A stretch of DNA of 57,619 nt from Deinococcus radiopugnans ATCC 19172 (GCF_006335125.1 NZ_VDMO01000022.1:1-57619); one strand, 5' to 3'. Shown: positions 18,765 through 30,915, counted from the stretch's first letter. Numbers and translations: made by a program. The notes: generated by a model from the letters alone, not told the origin.

Positions 18765-19292
18765 GTGTCCTCTCTCTTTACCCCTCGTTTACAGCTGATT
18801 CCCCTGACCCGCGCCATGATCGTCGCCCGTCTGGAGGCCGAGGACTTTTCCCTAATCTGTGACACGCCAGACGGCCCAATGACGATCTTCTTCCCCGCCG
18901 AGTGGCCCGGCGCGCCGCTGGGGGCCTTTCCCTATTACCTGACCCAGACCGACGCGCAGGGCATCAAGCCCGGTTCCTTCGTGGCCGTGACGCGTGAGGG
19001 AATGCGGGCCATCGGGCAACTGGGCAGCAAGGGCAAGCCCAACGCGGCAGGAGAGCTGGAAATCGGCTACGGCCTGAACCCGGACGTCTGGGGGCAGGGG
19101 CTGGCCACCGAGGCGGTCGGCGCACTGGTCGCCCACCTGCACGCCCGGCCCGACGTGCAGACGGTCACCGCCCAGACGGCCCTGTCCAACCGCGCCAGCG
19201 AGCGCGTGCTGGAAAAACTGGGCTTCGTGCGTACGGGCAAGGGGTGGGACGAGGAAGAGGGCGAGTTGACGGTGTGGGCGCACCAGGGTTAA
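18765..19292 (+). CDS. GNAT family N-acetyltransferase (RimJ/RimL-like)
   Basis: 175 residues. Start pattern FTPRLQLIPLTR, followed by GELEIGYGLNPDVWGQGLATEAVGALV (shown in part), the acetyl-CoA pyrophosphate-binding loop, and LSNRASERVLEKLGFVRTG near the C-terminus. These are typical of the Acetyltransf_3 group that acetylates protein N-termini or small amines. The GTG at 18765 is chosen because TACCCT lies six bases upstream and similarity begins at once. Upstream in-frame sequence is unrelated. Its stop overlaps the stop of the convergent CPBP remnant. Confidence 0.88.
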   Translation: MSSLFTPRLQLIPLTRAMIVARLEAEDFSLICDTPDGPMTIFFPAEWPGAPLGAFPYYLTQTDAQGIKPGSFVAVTREGMRAIGQLGSKGKPNAAGELEIGYGLNPDVWGQGLATEAVGALVAHLHARPDVQTVTAQTALSNRASERVLEKLGFVRTGKGWDEEEGELTVWAHQG

Positions 19293-19941
19293 GTCGCGCG
19301 GCGTAGGGCTGCGCGCAGCAACGCCAGCGCCGCTCTACCGTTCAGCAGCAGGGCCAACCGTCCACCCTCCGGCCCATACAGCCCGCCCGTCCAGACGCCC
19401 GGCCCGGCCAGTTCGGAGTGCAGGAGTCCAAAGCGCGGATGTCCGGCGACGATCACCCCAAACACCGGCCCCAGCACCAGATTCCACGTGAAGTGAAACC
19501 CGAACCTGCCCAGGACGAGCGTGCCCAGGCATAAACCGCGCAGGTGGGCAGACCAACGACGACAGCGACATTCAGGCCGGTGGGCAGCGTGGCGTGTGGA
19601 TTCCACAGGTGCGTCAGGCCGAAGACCAGTGACGCCCCAAGGGCGGCGAGAGGCAACGGCAGCACCCGCCGCAGCAGGCCAAGCGCGAGGGAGCACAGGA
19701 AAGCCACCTCCCACAGCGACTGGATGACCTGCCAGCCAGCCTGGCGCGCGAAATAACTCCAACGCATGAAGTCCCATGGAACGTTGACGCCTGGGACGGC
19801 CTCAAGGCCCCGAACATCAAACCAGCCGAACGCCGCAGACACGCCCAGCACGGCGCACACCAGACCCCTACCCAGGAGCAGCCCCCACCCCAGCGCCTGC
19901 GTTCCAGAAGCCCGTCCTCCCCTGCGCCGTCCAGCCGTCAC
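19289..19941 (-). pseudogene. Frameshifted CPBP (CAAX-like) intramembrane protease remnant
   Basis: Two frames together resemble one CPBP-family membrane protease. The first runs from a GTG at 19941 (after GGAGGTGGGG), with hydrophobic segments, WEVAFLCSLALG in place of the usual EExxxR motif, and FGLTHLWNP (motif 2, H). Near 19530 the reading frame must shift to continue with LVLGRFGFHFTWNLVLG (motif 3, H and N). The catalytic glutamate pair is reduced to one E and the arginine is gone. So there is both a frameshift and active-site decay. A sequencing error could cause the first but not the second. Stop at 19289 overlaps the GNAT stop. Confidence 0.68.
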
Positions 19942-20059
19942 TCCCCACCTCCAGCTCTCCGGAAAGCATGAATATTCAACTGAATACAGCTTAAGTCCGT
20001 GTGACGCTATGTTCGCAAAAATAATGTTGCAGCCGCAAGGCATAAGCCCTTGCCTCCCC

Positions 20060-20065
20060 TACACT
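20060..20065 (+). promoter_or_regulatory. Leaderless -10 for arginase
   Basis: TACACT, 6 nt before the ATG at 20072; no ribosome binding site. No good -35 is visible. Confidence 0.6.
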
Positions 20066-20071
20066 GAATGC

Positions 20072-20971
20072 ATGAACGTTTCTATTCTGGGTATTCCGAT
20101 GGATCTGGGCGCGGGACGGCGCGGTGTGGATATGGGGCCGTCGGCGCTGCGCAACGCGCATCTGGCGACGCATCTGCGCGAACTGGGGCACACTGTCAAG
20201 GACCTGGGCGACGTCGACGTGGCCCTGCCCGAGACGCTGGACAAGCACGAGGAGGCGGGACTGGTGTTTCTGGACCCGATCATCAACGCCTGCCGTGACG
20301 CGGCCGGGCGGGTGGCCGCGCTGCCGGAGGGCACCTTTCCCCTGACCCTGGGCGGCGATCACAGCGTCAGCATGGGCACCGTGACCGGCAACGCCCTGCG
20401 CGGCAACCCGGCAGGCGTTCGCAGCGGCCTGATCTGGGTGGATGCCCACACCGACTACAACACGCCGCAGAGCAGCCCCAGCGGCAACATCCACGGCATG
20501 CCGGTGGCCCACCTGACCGGGCTGGGCGACCCGCGCCTGAGCAACCTGGGCGGCGGCTGGCACATGCGCCCTGAGGACATCGTGATGATCGGTATTCGCA
20601 GCGTGGATCAGCGGGAACGCGCCCTGATGCAGGAGGCGGGCATCCTGGCCTACACCATGAAAGAGGTGGACCAGTTGGGCATCACCCGCATCGTGGACGA
20701 AACGATGGAGCGCCTGGGCCGCCTGGAGCGCCTGCACGTGTCCTTCGACGCCGACGCACTGGACCCCGGCCTGTGCCCCGGCGTCGGCACCCCGGTTCCC
20801 GGCGGCCTGACCTACCGCGAGGGCCACCTGCTGATGGAACTGCTCTCGGAAACCGGGCGCGTCACCAGCATGGACATCGTGGAGGTCAACCCGATTCTCG
20901 ACACCCGCAACCAGACGGCGGAAGTGATGGTGGGCATGGCGGCGAGCCTGCTGGGCCAGCGCATTCTGTAG
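20072..20971 (+). CDS. rocF: Arginase
   Basis: Hydrolyses L-arginine to ornithine and urea with a Mn2+ pair. The 299-residue ureohydrolase has GGDHSVSMG, WVDAHTDYNTP and SFDADALDPGLCPGVGTPVPGG, which together supply the metal-binding His and Asp residues. The N-terminal GIPMDLGAGRRGVDMGP and the arginase-type SGNIHGMP support arginase over agmatinase. The ATG at 20072 is favoured by TACACT six bases before it; the in-frame extension upstream is not conserved in type. Transcribed alone and followed by a terminator. No other arginine-degradation gene is nearby. Confidence 0.93.
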   Translation: MNVSILGIPMDLGAGRRGVDMGPSALRNAHLATHLRELGHTVKDLGDVDVALPETLDKHEEAGLVFLDPIINACRDAAGRVAALPEGTFPLTLGGDHSVSMGTVTGNALRGNPAGVRSGLIWVDAHTDYNTPQSSPSGNIHGMPVAHLTGLGDPRLSNLGGGWHMRPEDIVMIGIRSVDQRERALMQEAGILAYTMKEVDQLGITRIVDETMERLGRLERLHVSFDADALDPGLCPGVGTPVPGGLTYREGHLLMELLSETGRVTSMDIVEVNPILDTRNQTAEVMVGMAASLLGQRIL

Positions 20972-20989
20972 GGCCGCACCACAGCAAAA

Positions 20990-21019
20990 GCGCCCCACCT
21001 GAAGAAGGATGTGGGGCGC
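20990..21019. terminator. Terminator after arginase
   Basis: GCGCCCCAC (20990-20998) pairs with GTGGGGCGC (21011-21019) around a 12-nt loop. On the minus strand the stem is followed by a short T-run, so it may also stop leftward transcription. Confidence 0.65.
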
Positions 21020-21058
21020 GTTGATGTTCTGGCCTGCGTTGATCCCGGTGAGAGGTCA

Positions 21059-21213
21059 TACGGACTCCGATTGAAAGGTGCTGAAAACCCCTGGACATCC
21101 GAGCGAGACTCGCAGAGCTGCGCTAGCAGAGGAAGAGCGTCCTCTCTTCGAGCTGTCCCAGTCATGGGCGTCTGTCCATGACGGCAGCGAGCACGAAACA
21201 AACGGAATCCGGA
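21059..21213 (+). mobile_element. Miniature inverted-repeat element, copy 2 (155 bp)
   Basis: Ends TACGGACTCCG and CGGAATCCGGA. Flanked by TCA on both sides (21056-21058 and 21214-21216). The right TCA is the TGA stop codon of dinB read on the minus strand. Internal stems: AGAGGA/TCCTCT (21128-21145) and GTCATGG/CCATGAC (21161-21182). The latter occupies the place of the conserved hairpin of the other copies but with a different sequence. Lies between the convergent arginase and dinB genes. Confidence 0.86.
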
Positions 21214-21791
21214 TCAGCCCTGCGTGGAATCGCCTTCCTCGGCGTCCTCTGGTTCCGGGGCGTCCACCTGACTTCCCTCGGTCACCTGGGGCCGGGCAAA
21301 GCGCAGGTAATCCGCCCAGGGCGGCGTGTGGCCCAGCTGGCGAATCAACAAGGCGATCTGGGCCGTGTGGCGAACCTCGTGGGTCATGACGTTCCACATC
21401 AACTGGTCCAGGGTCACGGTATCGCTGGCCGGATCGTCCTGAATCAGCTTGATGCTGCGGTCCAGATCCGGGTTGGAATCCAGGAACGTCTGTGTCTGCT
21501 GCCCCACCGTGCGCCCGTAATCGATGATCCACGACAGGTCGTACTGCTGGGCCTGCGGCTTGACCCAGTCGTGCTTGAAGCGTCCATCACTCTGCAGGTC
21601 CTCGCCGCGCGCGATGTAGTGGACCCAGTGGTCCTCGACATCGGTGATGTGCAGCAGCAGGTCCTTGATGGTGTGAAAGCGGTCCCCGGACTCGATCAGA
21701 TCGCGGTCCAGATCGGCAGTGGGCAGGGCACGCAGATAATTCCAGAGCTGCTCGCGCGCGGCAGACAGGTAGGTGTAGTACTCGCGAACGT

Positions 21792-21795
<4 letters not shown>
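21214..21795 (-). CDS. DinB family putative metal-dependent enzyme
   Basis: 193 residues forming the four-helix DinB fold: [29 protein letters not shown] (first histidine) and [20 protein letters not shown] (the HxxxH pair) give the three-histidine metal site. Members are hydrolase- or thiol-transferase-like and often stress-induced. The C-terminal 25 residues are acidic and Pro/Glu-rich. ATG overlaps the dus stop (ATGA), so it is translationally coupled behind dus. The TGA stop is also the target duplication of mobile element copy 2. Substrate unknown. Confidence 0.88.
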
Positions 21796-22856
<1,061 letters not shown>

Positions 22857-22862
22857 CCCTGC

Positions 22863-22868
22863 AGGGTA
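22863..22868 (-). promoter_or_regulatory. Leaderless -10 for dus
   Basis: TACCCT, 6 nt before the ATG at 22856. AGGG immediately before the ATG is too close to serve as a ribosome site. Confidence 0.55.
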
Positions 22869-23018
22869 GCGCAGCCCCCCCTCCACGACGTGAACGCCCG
22901 CTCAAGCGTCGAACCAAAGGCAATTCATACGCGTGTCAGAGGGCCGGGTGTATGCTCTTTTCAGTCCAGTCCCTTCCGCCCTTCCCTATTCCTGCCGCAC
23001 TGGACAGGAGGCTCAACC

Positions 23019-23522
23019 TTGAATTCCACTCCGCTGGCGCTTCACCACGCGCCGCTGCTGCACATGCTCTACTCCGCCGCACCCGGCTACTTCGCGCTGC
23101 TGGGCAGCCGGGTGCCGTCGCTGTGCGAGGTCGAGCGCGACGTCGAGATCGCCCTGCTTGATCCGCGCCGCCGCTTAGAACTGCTGCACGACGCGGACGG
23201 CGAGTTGGTGGGCAGCCTCGACTACAAACTCGACTATCCCCAGGCGGGCGACGTGACCATCAACCTGCTGCTGATCCGAGAGGACCGTCAGTCCCAGCGG
23301 CTGGGCGAACAGGCCGTCCGCGACCTGGAAGAGCGCCTGCCCGCCGACATCACGCGCGTTCTCGCCAGCGTGCTGGGCGACAATCCGCGCGGCGCCCGCT
23401 TCTGGGAACGGCTGGGCTTCGAGTTCACCGTGGACGCCCGCCCGGTCATGACGTGGTACGCCAAGCCGCTGCACGCCCGTCTGCACGACACCGATCCTGG
23501 CCTGAGCGTGGCGAGCGACTGA
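23019..23522 (+). CDS. GNAT family N-acetyltransferase
   Basis: 167 residues. The middle has DAVGELVGSLDYKLDYP-like beta strands (here DGELVGSLDYK) and the C-terminal half has RQSQRLGEQAVRDLEE, a Q/RxxGxG/A-like acetyl-CoA loop. ASVLGDNPRGARFWERLGFEF is the usual motif before the last strand. Substrate unknown. Start TTG at 23019 is supported by CAGGAGG (23005-23011) at seven to eight bases; the frame is open far upstream but that sequence is antisense to dus. Convergent with rtcB. Confidence 0.84.
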   Translation: MNSTPLALHHAPLLHMLYSAAPGYFALLGSRVPSLCEVERDVEIALLDPRRRLELLHDADGELVGSLDYKLDYPQAGDVTINLLLIREDRQSQRLGEQAVRDLEERLPADITRVLASVLGDNPRGARFWERLGFEFTVDARPVMTWYAKPLHARLHDTDPGLSVASD

Positions 23523-23575
23523 GGCCTGCTGTTCAGCTGTTCCCCCTACCTGCGCCTGCTGTCCACTGACCCATG

Positions 23576-23604
23576 AAAAAAGCCCTCTCCAGACGAAGAG
23601 GGCC
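23576..23604 (-). terminator. Intrinsic terminator of rtcB
   Basis: Read on the minus strand: GCCCTCT (23603-23597) and AGAGGGC (23588-23582) form the stem, followed by six T residues (23581-23576). A classic stem plus U-tract, 14 nt past the rtcB stop. Confidence 0.88.
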
Positions 23605-23617
23605 GGGGGACGGGGGT

Positions 23618-25021
23618 TTAAATATCCTGGCTGCCGCTGTCCATGCGGACGACCTTCGGCGTGAAGCGGGCCACCACGTCCACCAGATCGCTCTGGCGTG
23701 AAATCACGTCCTCGATGCGCTTGTAGGCCTGTGGGGCCTCATCGATGCCGCCGCCGATGAGCGTGACGCCGCGCCCTTTCAGGTAGGCGGCCACCTCCTT
23801 CTTGACCAGCGTGCTGGCGGCGGCCTTGCGCCCCAGCTGGCGGCCTGCGCCGTGGCTGGCGCTGGCCAGCGCGTCCGCGTGGCCCCGTCCGCGCACCACA
23901 AAGCCAGGATCGGCCATGCTGCCCGGAATCAGGCCCAGCTGTCCGCTCGCGGCGGGCGTCGCCCCCTTGCGGTGGACGATCAGCTCCTGCCCATTCACCT
24001 GCTGCTTCCAGGCCAGGTTATGGCTGTTGTGGACGGACGCCAGCACATCCACCCCCAGCGCGCGGGCCAGTCGGGCGTGGATCAGCTCGTGGTTGGCCAG
24101 CGCGTACCGTCCGGCCAGATTCATGGCCTGCCAGTACGCCTGCCCTTCCTCGGAATCCAGGGACAGCCACGCCAGCTTCCTGGCCGCCGGGTCCAGATGG
24201 GGATGCAGTCGCTCGGCCAGAGCAGTGAAGTGTCCCGCCACCTGTGCCCCGAAGCCGCGCGAGCCGCTGTGGGACAGCAGGGCCAGGTAGTTCCCGGCAT
24301 CCAGCCCCAGGTCGGGCTGCGCCAGACTCAGCGTGCCGAACTCGGCGAAGTGGTTGCCGCTGCCGGAACTGCCGATCTGCGCCGCCGCCTTCTCGAACAG
24401 GTGGCCCAGCAGGGGCTGATCCTCCCAGGTTCCCTCATGCAACACGGCGTGATCGTCGCGCTCGCGCTTTTCAAAGGCCACGCCCGCGCCGAAACGCGTG
24501 TGCTTGAGCAGCAGGGTCCTGGCTTCCTCCAGCTTCAGGGCATCCGGCTGGATGGGAAACACGCTCAGGCGCATGCTGCAGCCGATATCGACGCCCACGC
24601 CATACGGAATCACCGCGTTTTCCGTCGCCAGCACGCCGCCGATGGGCAGGCCGTAGCCCACGTGCGCGTCGGGCATCAGCGCCCCGGCACGGGTGACCGG
24701 CAGGCGCATCGCCACGTCCATCTGCGCGCGTGCGCCCGGCTCGATCAGGTCCGCGCCCCAGACGCCGTAGGGCAGCGGCGCACCCAGCAGGGCCGCTCCC
24801 TTTTTGCTCTCGTTCACGGCGTGCTGCGCGCTCAGTTCTGCGGCCAGCGCCGCGTAGACGCCGCCCGCCAGATACGCGGCAGGATCGGCCTGTACCGCAC
24901 GCAGTTCGTCCAGCACCGCGCCACGTTCCAGCCCTGCACCCTCGCGCACAGCGGCGGCGGCCACGGCCAGCCCGATGGCCTTCTTCTCGAATCCCAGTTT
25001 GGTAATTTGCTTTCCGTTCAT
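23618..25021 (-). CDS. rtcB: RNA-splicing ligase RtcB
   Basis: GTP- and Mn2+-dependent ligase that joins RNA 2',3'-cyclic phosphate or 3'-phosphate ends to 5'-OH ends, in RNA repair or tRNA splicing. 467 residues. Metal and GMP sites: DIGCSMRL (Cys), SGSGNHFAEFG, HSGSRGFG, the VHNSHN and HRKGATPA segments, and the guanylated histidine in SHGAGRQLGR. GGGIDEAPQAYKRIE near the end is a family signature. ATG at 25021 has GGGAAGG before it; the upstream frame is not RtcB-like. No RtcA cyclase or archease lies beside it. The minus-strand promoter must lie in 25022-25257, shared with the divergent binding-protein gene. Confidence 0.95.
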   Translation of the reverse strand: MNGKQITKLGFEKKAIGLAVAAAAVREGAGLERGAVLDELRAVQADPAAYLAGGVYAALAAELSAQHAVNESKKGAALLGAPLPYGVWGADLIEPGARAQMDVAMRLPVTRAGALMPDAHVGYGLPIGGVLATENAVIPYGVGVDIGCSMRLSVFPIQPDALKLEEARTLLLKHTRFGAGVAFEKRERDDHAVLHEGTWEDQPLLGHLFEKAAAQIGSSGSGNHFAEFGTLSLAQPDLGLDAGNYLALLSHSGSRGFGAQVAGHFTALAERLHPHLDPAARKLAWLSLDSEEGQAYWQAMNLAGRYALANHELIHARLARALGVDVLASVHNSHNLAWKQQVNGQELIVHRKGATPAASGQLGLIPGSMADPGFVVRGRGHADALASASHGAGRQLGRKAAASTLVKKEVAAYLKGRGVTLIGGGIDEAPQAYKRIEDVISRQSDLVDVVARFTPKVVRMDSGSQDI

Positions 25022-25244
25022 GGTCCTTCCCTTTGCTTCAGAGGCGACGGTGCCTCTGGCCTTGTCTCTGATCGGGGGCGTCGTCGCCGCGCCGCGTGTC
25101 TTCTCCGTAGGAATTGCAGTCCGCTGGCATGTCCACCTCCCTGTCCGCGTTCCACTGTGCCGCATGGCTGGACGCGGCGGTATCCGCACAATGGCGGGTG
25201 GGTGGCTTAGCGTGGCCCATCACAGACCCGTCAGTGCCCGCTTC

Positions 25245-25250
25245 TATACT
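25245..25250 (+). promoter_or_regulatory. Leaderless -10 for the NMT1-like gene
   Basis: TATACT, 7 nt before the ATG at 25258; no ribosome site. Confidence 0.65.
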
Positions 25251-25257
25251 CGGGCCC

Positions 25258-26226
25258 ATGAAGCGACTTGCCCTCCTCTCCCTGACCCTGCTGCTGGGAA
25301 TCAGCGTTCAGACCAGTCAGGCCCAGTCCCCGACGAGAACCGTCAACATCGGCCTGGGCTACAACCCTGACGTGCAGTTCACGCCGTTTTACGTGGCCGA
25401 CAAGCTGGGCTACTTTGCCGCCGAGGGCCTCAAGGTCAACTACCAGCACGGCTACGTTCCCCAGCTCATACCGCTGCTGTTGCAGGGTAAGCTGGACTTC
25501 GTGGTGGGCGATCCCGAGGACGCTATCTTCGCCAAAAATCAGGGCGCGGACGTGAAGTACATCATGACCATGTACCAGAAGAATCCGGTGACGGTCTTCA
25601 GTCTCAAGCCGCTGAACGGGATTGCCAGCCTAAAGGGCAAAACGGTGGGCATTCCTGGCCCCTACGGCAGCAGCTACCACGCCATCCAGGCCCTGCTGGA
25701 CAGCGCCAAACTCACGGAGGGCAAGGACATCAAGCTGTCCACCATCGGCTTCACGCAGCAGGACGCCGTGCGGGCCGGACGGGTGGACGCCGCCGTGGGG
25801 TACCTCAACAACGACGTGGTGCTGCTGGGCCAGTCGGTGGGCCAGAAGGTCTACACCCTGGACATCTCGGACGCGTACCCGATGGTGGGCGTGGGCCTGA
25901 TCGCCAGCGGCAAGTCGTTGACCGGTGATCTGGCGGCCAAGGTGGTGCGGGCCAGCCAGCGCGGCCTGAAATTCACGGTGGCGGACCCGGCCCGCGCCTT
26001 CAAGCTGGCGCAACCGGTGTTCGGCAAGGCCGGGACGCTGGAGATTCTCAAGGCCAGCACGCCGCTGATGACCAGCGCCTACACCCAGGCCAACGGCATC
26101 GGCGCCAGCAGCCCCGCCGCGTGGACCAAGGCGGTGGCGGCGCTGATCAAGCAGGGCAATCTGCCCGCCGGGGCGAAGGCAACCGACTATTACACCAACA
26201 GCTTCATCAGCAAGACGCTGAAGTAG
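25258..26226 (+). CDS. ABC transporter substrate-binding protein, NMT1/THI5-like
   Basis: 322-residue secreted binding protein. A signal peptide (KRLALLSLTLLLG...QTSQAQ, cleavage near 22) precedes VNIGLGYNPDVQFTPFYVADKLGYFAAEGL, the NMT1/THI5 opening (shown in part). Family members bind pyrimidine precursors of thiamine (ThiY), aliphatic sulfonates or nitrate. KGKTVGIPGPYGSSYHAI and QDAVRAGRVDAAVGYLNNDV fit. No cysteine lipobox. ATG at 25258 is set by TATACT seven bases upstream. No permease or ATPase flanks it, so the partner transporter lies elsewhere. The 3' end reads CTGAAGTAGCTGAAGTAA, a tandem duplication over the stop. A thiamine-related role is possible given ThiPQ-like and ThiN genes at 50-54 kb. 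Confidence 0.85.
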   Translation: MKRLALLSLTLLLGISVQTSQAQSPTRTVNIGLGYNPDVQFTPFYVADKLGYFAAEGLKVNYQHGYVPQLIPLLLQGKLDFVVGDPEDAIFAKNQGADVKYIMTMYQKNPVTVFSLKPLNGIASLKGKTVGIPGPYGSSYHAIQALLDSAKLTEGKDIKLSTIGFTQQDAVRAGRVDAAVGYLNNDVVLLGQSVGQKVYTLDISDAYPMVGVGLIASGKSLTGDLAAKVVRASQRGLKFTVADPARAFKLAQPVFGKAGTLEILKASTPLMTSAYTQANGIGASSPAAWTKAVAALIKQGNLPAGAKATDYYTNSFISKTLK

Positions 26227-26257
26227 CTGAAGTAAGCGCCACAAAAAGACCGAAAAG

Positions 26258-26289
26258 AGAGGCCGGAGTGCATTGCGCTTCCGGCCTCT
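26258..26289. terminator. Terminator after the NMT1-like gene
   Basis: AGAGGCCGGA (26258-26267) pairs with TCCGGCCTCT (26280-26289), 10 bp, loop of 12. T-rich sequence follows on the plus strand. Confidence 0.78.
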
Positions 26290-26317
26290 TCTCTGTTTCT
26301 CCCCGTTCCCCGCGTCA

Positions 26318-26491
26318 TACGGATTCCGTCTGTAACGCGACAGAAATCGGGACAGCTCCGATTTCTACACTCCACGCCCGGAGGGATGTTTTTCTCCTTC
26401 TCGCTATCGTCGCGGACAGACGCCCATGAGGACGCTGCTCCTCCCCCTCGGATTTCCAGGTGTTTTCAACACCTTTCAATCGGAGTCGGTC
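26318..26491 (-). mobile_element. Miniature inverted-repeat element, copy 3 (174 bp, reversed)
   Basis: Left end TACGGATTCCG, right end CGGAGTCGGTC (decayed from the consensus). Flanked by TCA on both sides (26315-26317, 26492-26494). The right TCA is the TGA stop codon of the ABC gene. Hairpins: AGAAATCGG/CCGATTTCT (26342-26366) and AGGTGTT/AACACCT (26458-26474). Inserted the other way round from copies 1, 2 and 4. It also carries about 40 bp of extra sequence in the middle. Confidence 0.85.
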
Positions 26492-28371
<1,880 letters not shown>

Positions 28372-28375
<4 letters not shown>

Positions 28376-30342
28376 TTCAGCACCTCCTGACGGGTCTGCT
28401 GGTTGGGCTGGAGTTGTGTCGCCTGGGCCTCCCGGATGGCTTCCCGGCGCGCGGCCAGACGGTCCGCCGCTGCCTCAGGATCGCTGATCGCGTCGTCGTC
28501 CTCGTCCAGATCGCTGGCCAGGCGTTGCAGGCGCTCCAGCTCGGCGTAGTGGCCGTTCAATGTCAGCAGTTCGTCGTGGCTGCCCTGCTCGGTCACGCGG
28601 CCCTCTTCCAGCACTACGATGTGGTCGGCGTGGCGCAGGGTGCTGACGCGGTGGGCGATCAGAATCACGGTGCGGCCCTGACTGACTTCCCGCAGGCCGT
28701 CCAGAATCTTACGCTCGGTCTCGGTGTCCACCGCTGAGAGGCTGTCATCCAGAATGAGAATCGCCGGTTCGCGCACGATGGCCCGAGCAATGGCGGTGCG
28801 CTGGCGCTGGCCGCCCGAAAGCGTCACGCCGCGCTCGCCCAGCAGGGTTTCGAAGCCCTCGGGAAAGCCCTCGATGTCCTCCAGCAGTCCGGCCAGGCGG
28901 GCGGCATTGCGCACCCGCTCGGGGTCCGGCTGCTGCGGGATGTCCGGCACCGGCGGCGCGCCCACCACGCTCACGCCCGTTTTTACCAGGGGCAATTCCT
29001 GCTTCTCCACCCCGAAGGCGATGTTGTTGGCCAGGGTGTCCCCGAACAGGAAAGGCTCCTGCGGCACCACCGCCACCGCGTCGTGCAGCACTTTCAGCGG
29101 AATCACGCGCAGGTCGTGGCCGTCCATCCGGATCACGCCGGAGCTGGGGTCCATGCTGCGGGTGATCAGCTGGCCCAGCACGGTCTTGCCGCTGCCAGTG
29201 GGGCCGGTGATGCCCAGGAACGTCCCGGCGGGAACATGCAGGTCGATATTTTTCAGCACCTCACGGTTACCGTAATTCATCGACACGTTCTGGAAGCGCA
29301 GGTCGCCGTCCAGGGTCTGAATGCTGCGGTCGGTGCGCCCCGGCACGTCCTGCACCTGGGCGCGGGCGTCGTACAGCTCGCGCAGGCGCAGCCAGGAGGC
29401 CAGCCCGCGCTGGGTCACGCCGGTAATCCAGCCGATCATCAGCATCGGGAAGGTCAGGCGTTCCAGCGTGCCCACGAACTGCACGAACATCCCCACGGTG
29501 AACGCTCCGTTGGAAGTCAGGATCAGCCGCCCGCCCACCAGCAGGATCAGCGCGAAGGCCAGGCCCAGCAGCAGCCCCATGAAGGAGCGCAGCGGGCCGT
29601 CCACCTTCGTCAGGGCGATGTTGCGCTTCAGCAGTTCCAGGTTCATGGCCTTGTACTCGGCGATTTCGCGGTCTTCAATCGCGTAGCCCTTGACCACCCG
29701 CGCGCCGCTGAAGTTCTCCTGCGCCTTGCCCGCGATCTTGCTGTTCTGCTCCTGCGCCAGCCGGTGGCGCACGTTGATCAGCCGCGCCAGGTACGTCAGC
29801 ACGCCCACGATAACCGGCACCACCGCCAGCACGATCAGGGTCAGTTGCCAGCTCAGGCTGAACATCACGGCGAACGAGGTCACGAATCCCGACACGATGT
29901 TCACGATCTGCCACGCGCCGAAGCCCAGCATTTCGCGCACGGCACTCAGGTCGCCGGTCAGGCGGTTCATCAGATCGCCAGTGCTGGCGCGGTCGTAATA
30001 CGGCTTGTCCAGCCCCTGCAGGTGGGCAAAGATGTCGCGCCGGACCTCGTACTCGGTCTGGCGCGAGGCCACCACGATCAGGCGGCGCATGTACAGCATG
30101 AACACGCCCGCCGCCAAGGCCGCCGCCACGATGCCCAGCGCATACCAGCCCGCCTGCGCCAGGGTGATGCCGGGAGTGCCGGGATCGCCGTCGCGCGCGC
30201 CGGTCAGGCCATCGATGGCCAGGCGAATGAAGTAGAAGGGAAGCAGGTTAATGCTGTTGGCAAAGATGACCAGCACCATGCCGATGATGTACTGGCGCTG
30301 GTGCATCTTGAGATAGGGCCACAGGGATCGCAGACTGTCCAA
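28372..30342 (-). CDS. ABC exporter half-transporter, degenerate ATP site
   Basis: 656 residues: six membrane helices then an ATPase domain. Walker A GPTGSGKT and signature LSGGQRQ are intact, but Walker B is ILILDDS, with aspartate in place of the catalytic glutamate. The H-loop is LIAHRVST. An insertion of about 25 residues ([21 protein letters not shown]) after the Q-loop is not typical. The C-terminal tail of about 50 residues is acidic then basic and Gln-rich. Start TTG at 30342 is chosen because GAGG lies upstream and [10 protein letters not shown] begins the family similarity; earlier in-frame codons are unlike transporters. First gene of the operon. Confidence 0.92.
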
Positions 30343-30739
30343 GGAAAACCTCGTCGTAAGAAAAAAAGAGGGGCGAAGCTTCAGCGGCTGTTCTAGAACA
30401 CCCAGAATATGCCTGGAACAGCCCGTGCGCCGGACAGCATACGCCTGATGGCGAACCAGCGAATGCGCCGAATGGCCCATACGATTCGGTTTTTCTTGGG
30501 AATAGGACGGCGCAATGGGCCTTCGGAACCACCTCACGATGCGTCTACGAGGCAGCGTATCTTCGCTTCAGCGGCGTGGCCCGCCCATCCTTGATGTCCT
30601 TGCGGCTGATGAACGATGGTCACAGCAGCAGCGGCAGAAAACGGGCGCCCAGCGGCAAAATCGAAGCTGTTCGGATGCGCCGACAAGACGTTATCCGAGG
30701 GCAGGGGCGCCCTTTCAGCAATGTCGCCTCCACCGAGGT
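30343..30739. other. Intergenic region between the ABC operon and the tRNA promoter
   Basis: About 400 bp with no credible gene. It holds the inverted-repeat site at 30386-30423 and a TATTCT (30404-30409, minus strand) that could be the ABC-operon -10. Small open frames here lack family resemblance and codon bias. Confidence 0.5.
30386..30423. promoter_or_regulatory. Inverted-repeat candidate operator upstream of the ABC operon
   Basis: GGCTGTTC (30386-30393) is inverted as GAACAGCC (30416-30423). The left arm also holds the perfect palindrome GTTCTAGAAC (30390-30399). The site overlaps a minus-strand TATTCT and lies 44-81 nt before the TTG start, where a repressor would sit. Confidence 0.5.
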
Positions 30740-30768
30740 TTGACACCCTTCATAGGCGGTGCTACTAT
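30740..30768 (+). promoter_or_regulatory. Strong sigma-70-type promoter of the tRNA cluster
   Basis: TTGACA (30740-30745), 17-bp spacer, TACTAT (30763-30768). The first tRNA begins 72 nt later. Best -35/-10 match in the window. Confidence 0.88.
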
Positions 30769-30839
30769 TCCCAGCCGGAAGTGACTGTGCTTGCACGACC
30801 CCTTCCGCACTCAGGCGGGACAGATTCACCTTCGCTCAA

Positions 30840-30915
<76 letters not shown>

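Noticed and set aside
25022..25257. TPP riboswitch upstream of the NMT1-like gene
   Set aside because: No CTGAGA or associated TPP-aptamer core, and the gene appears leaderless.
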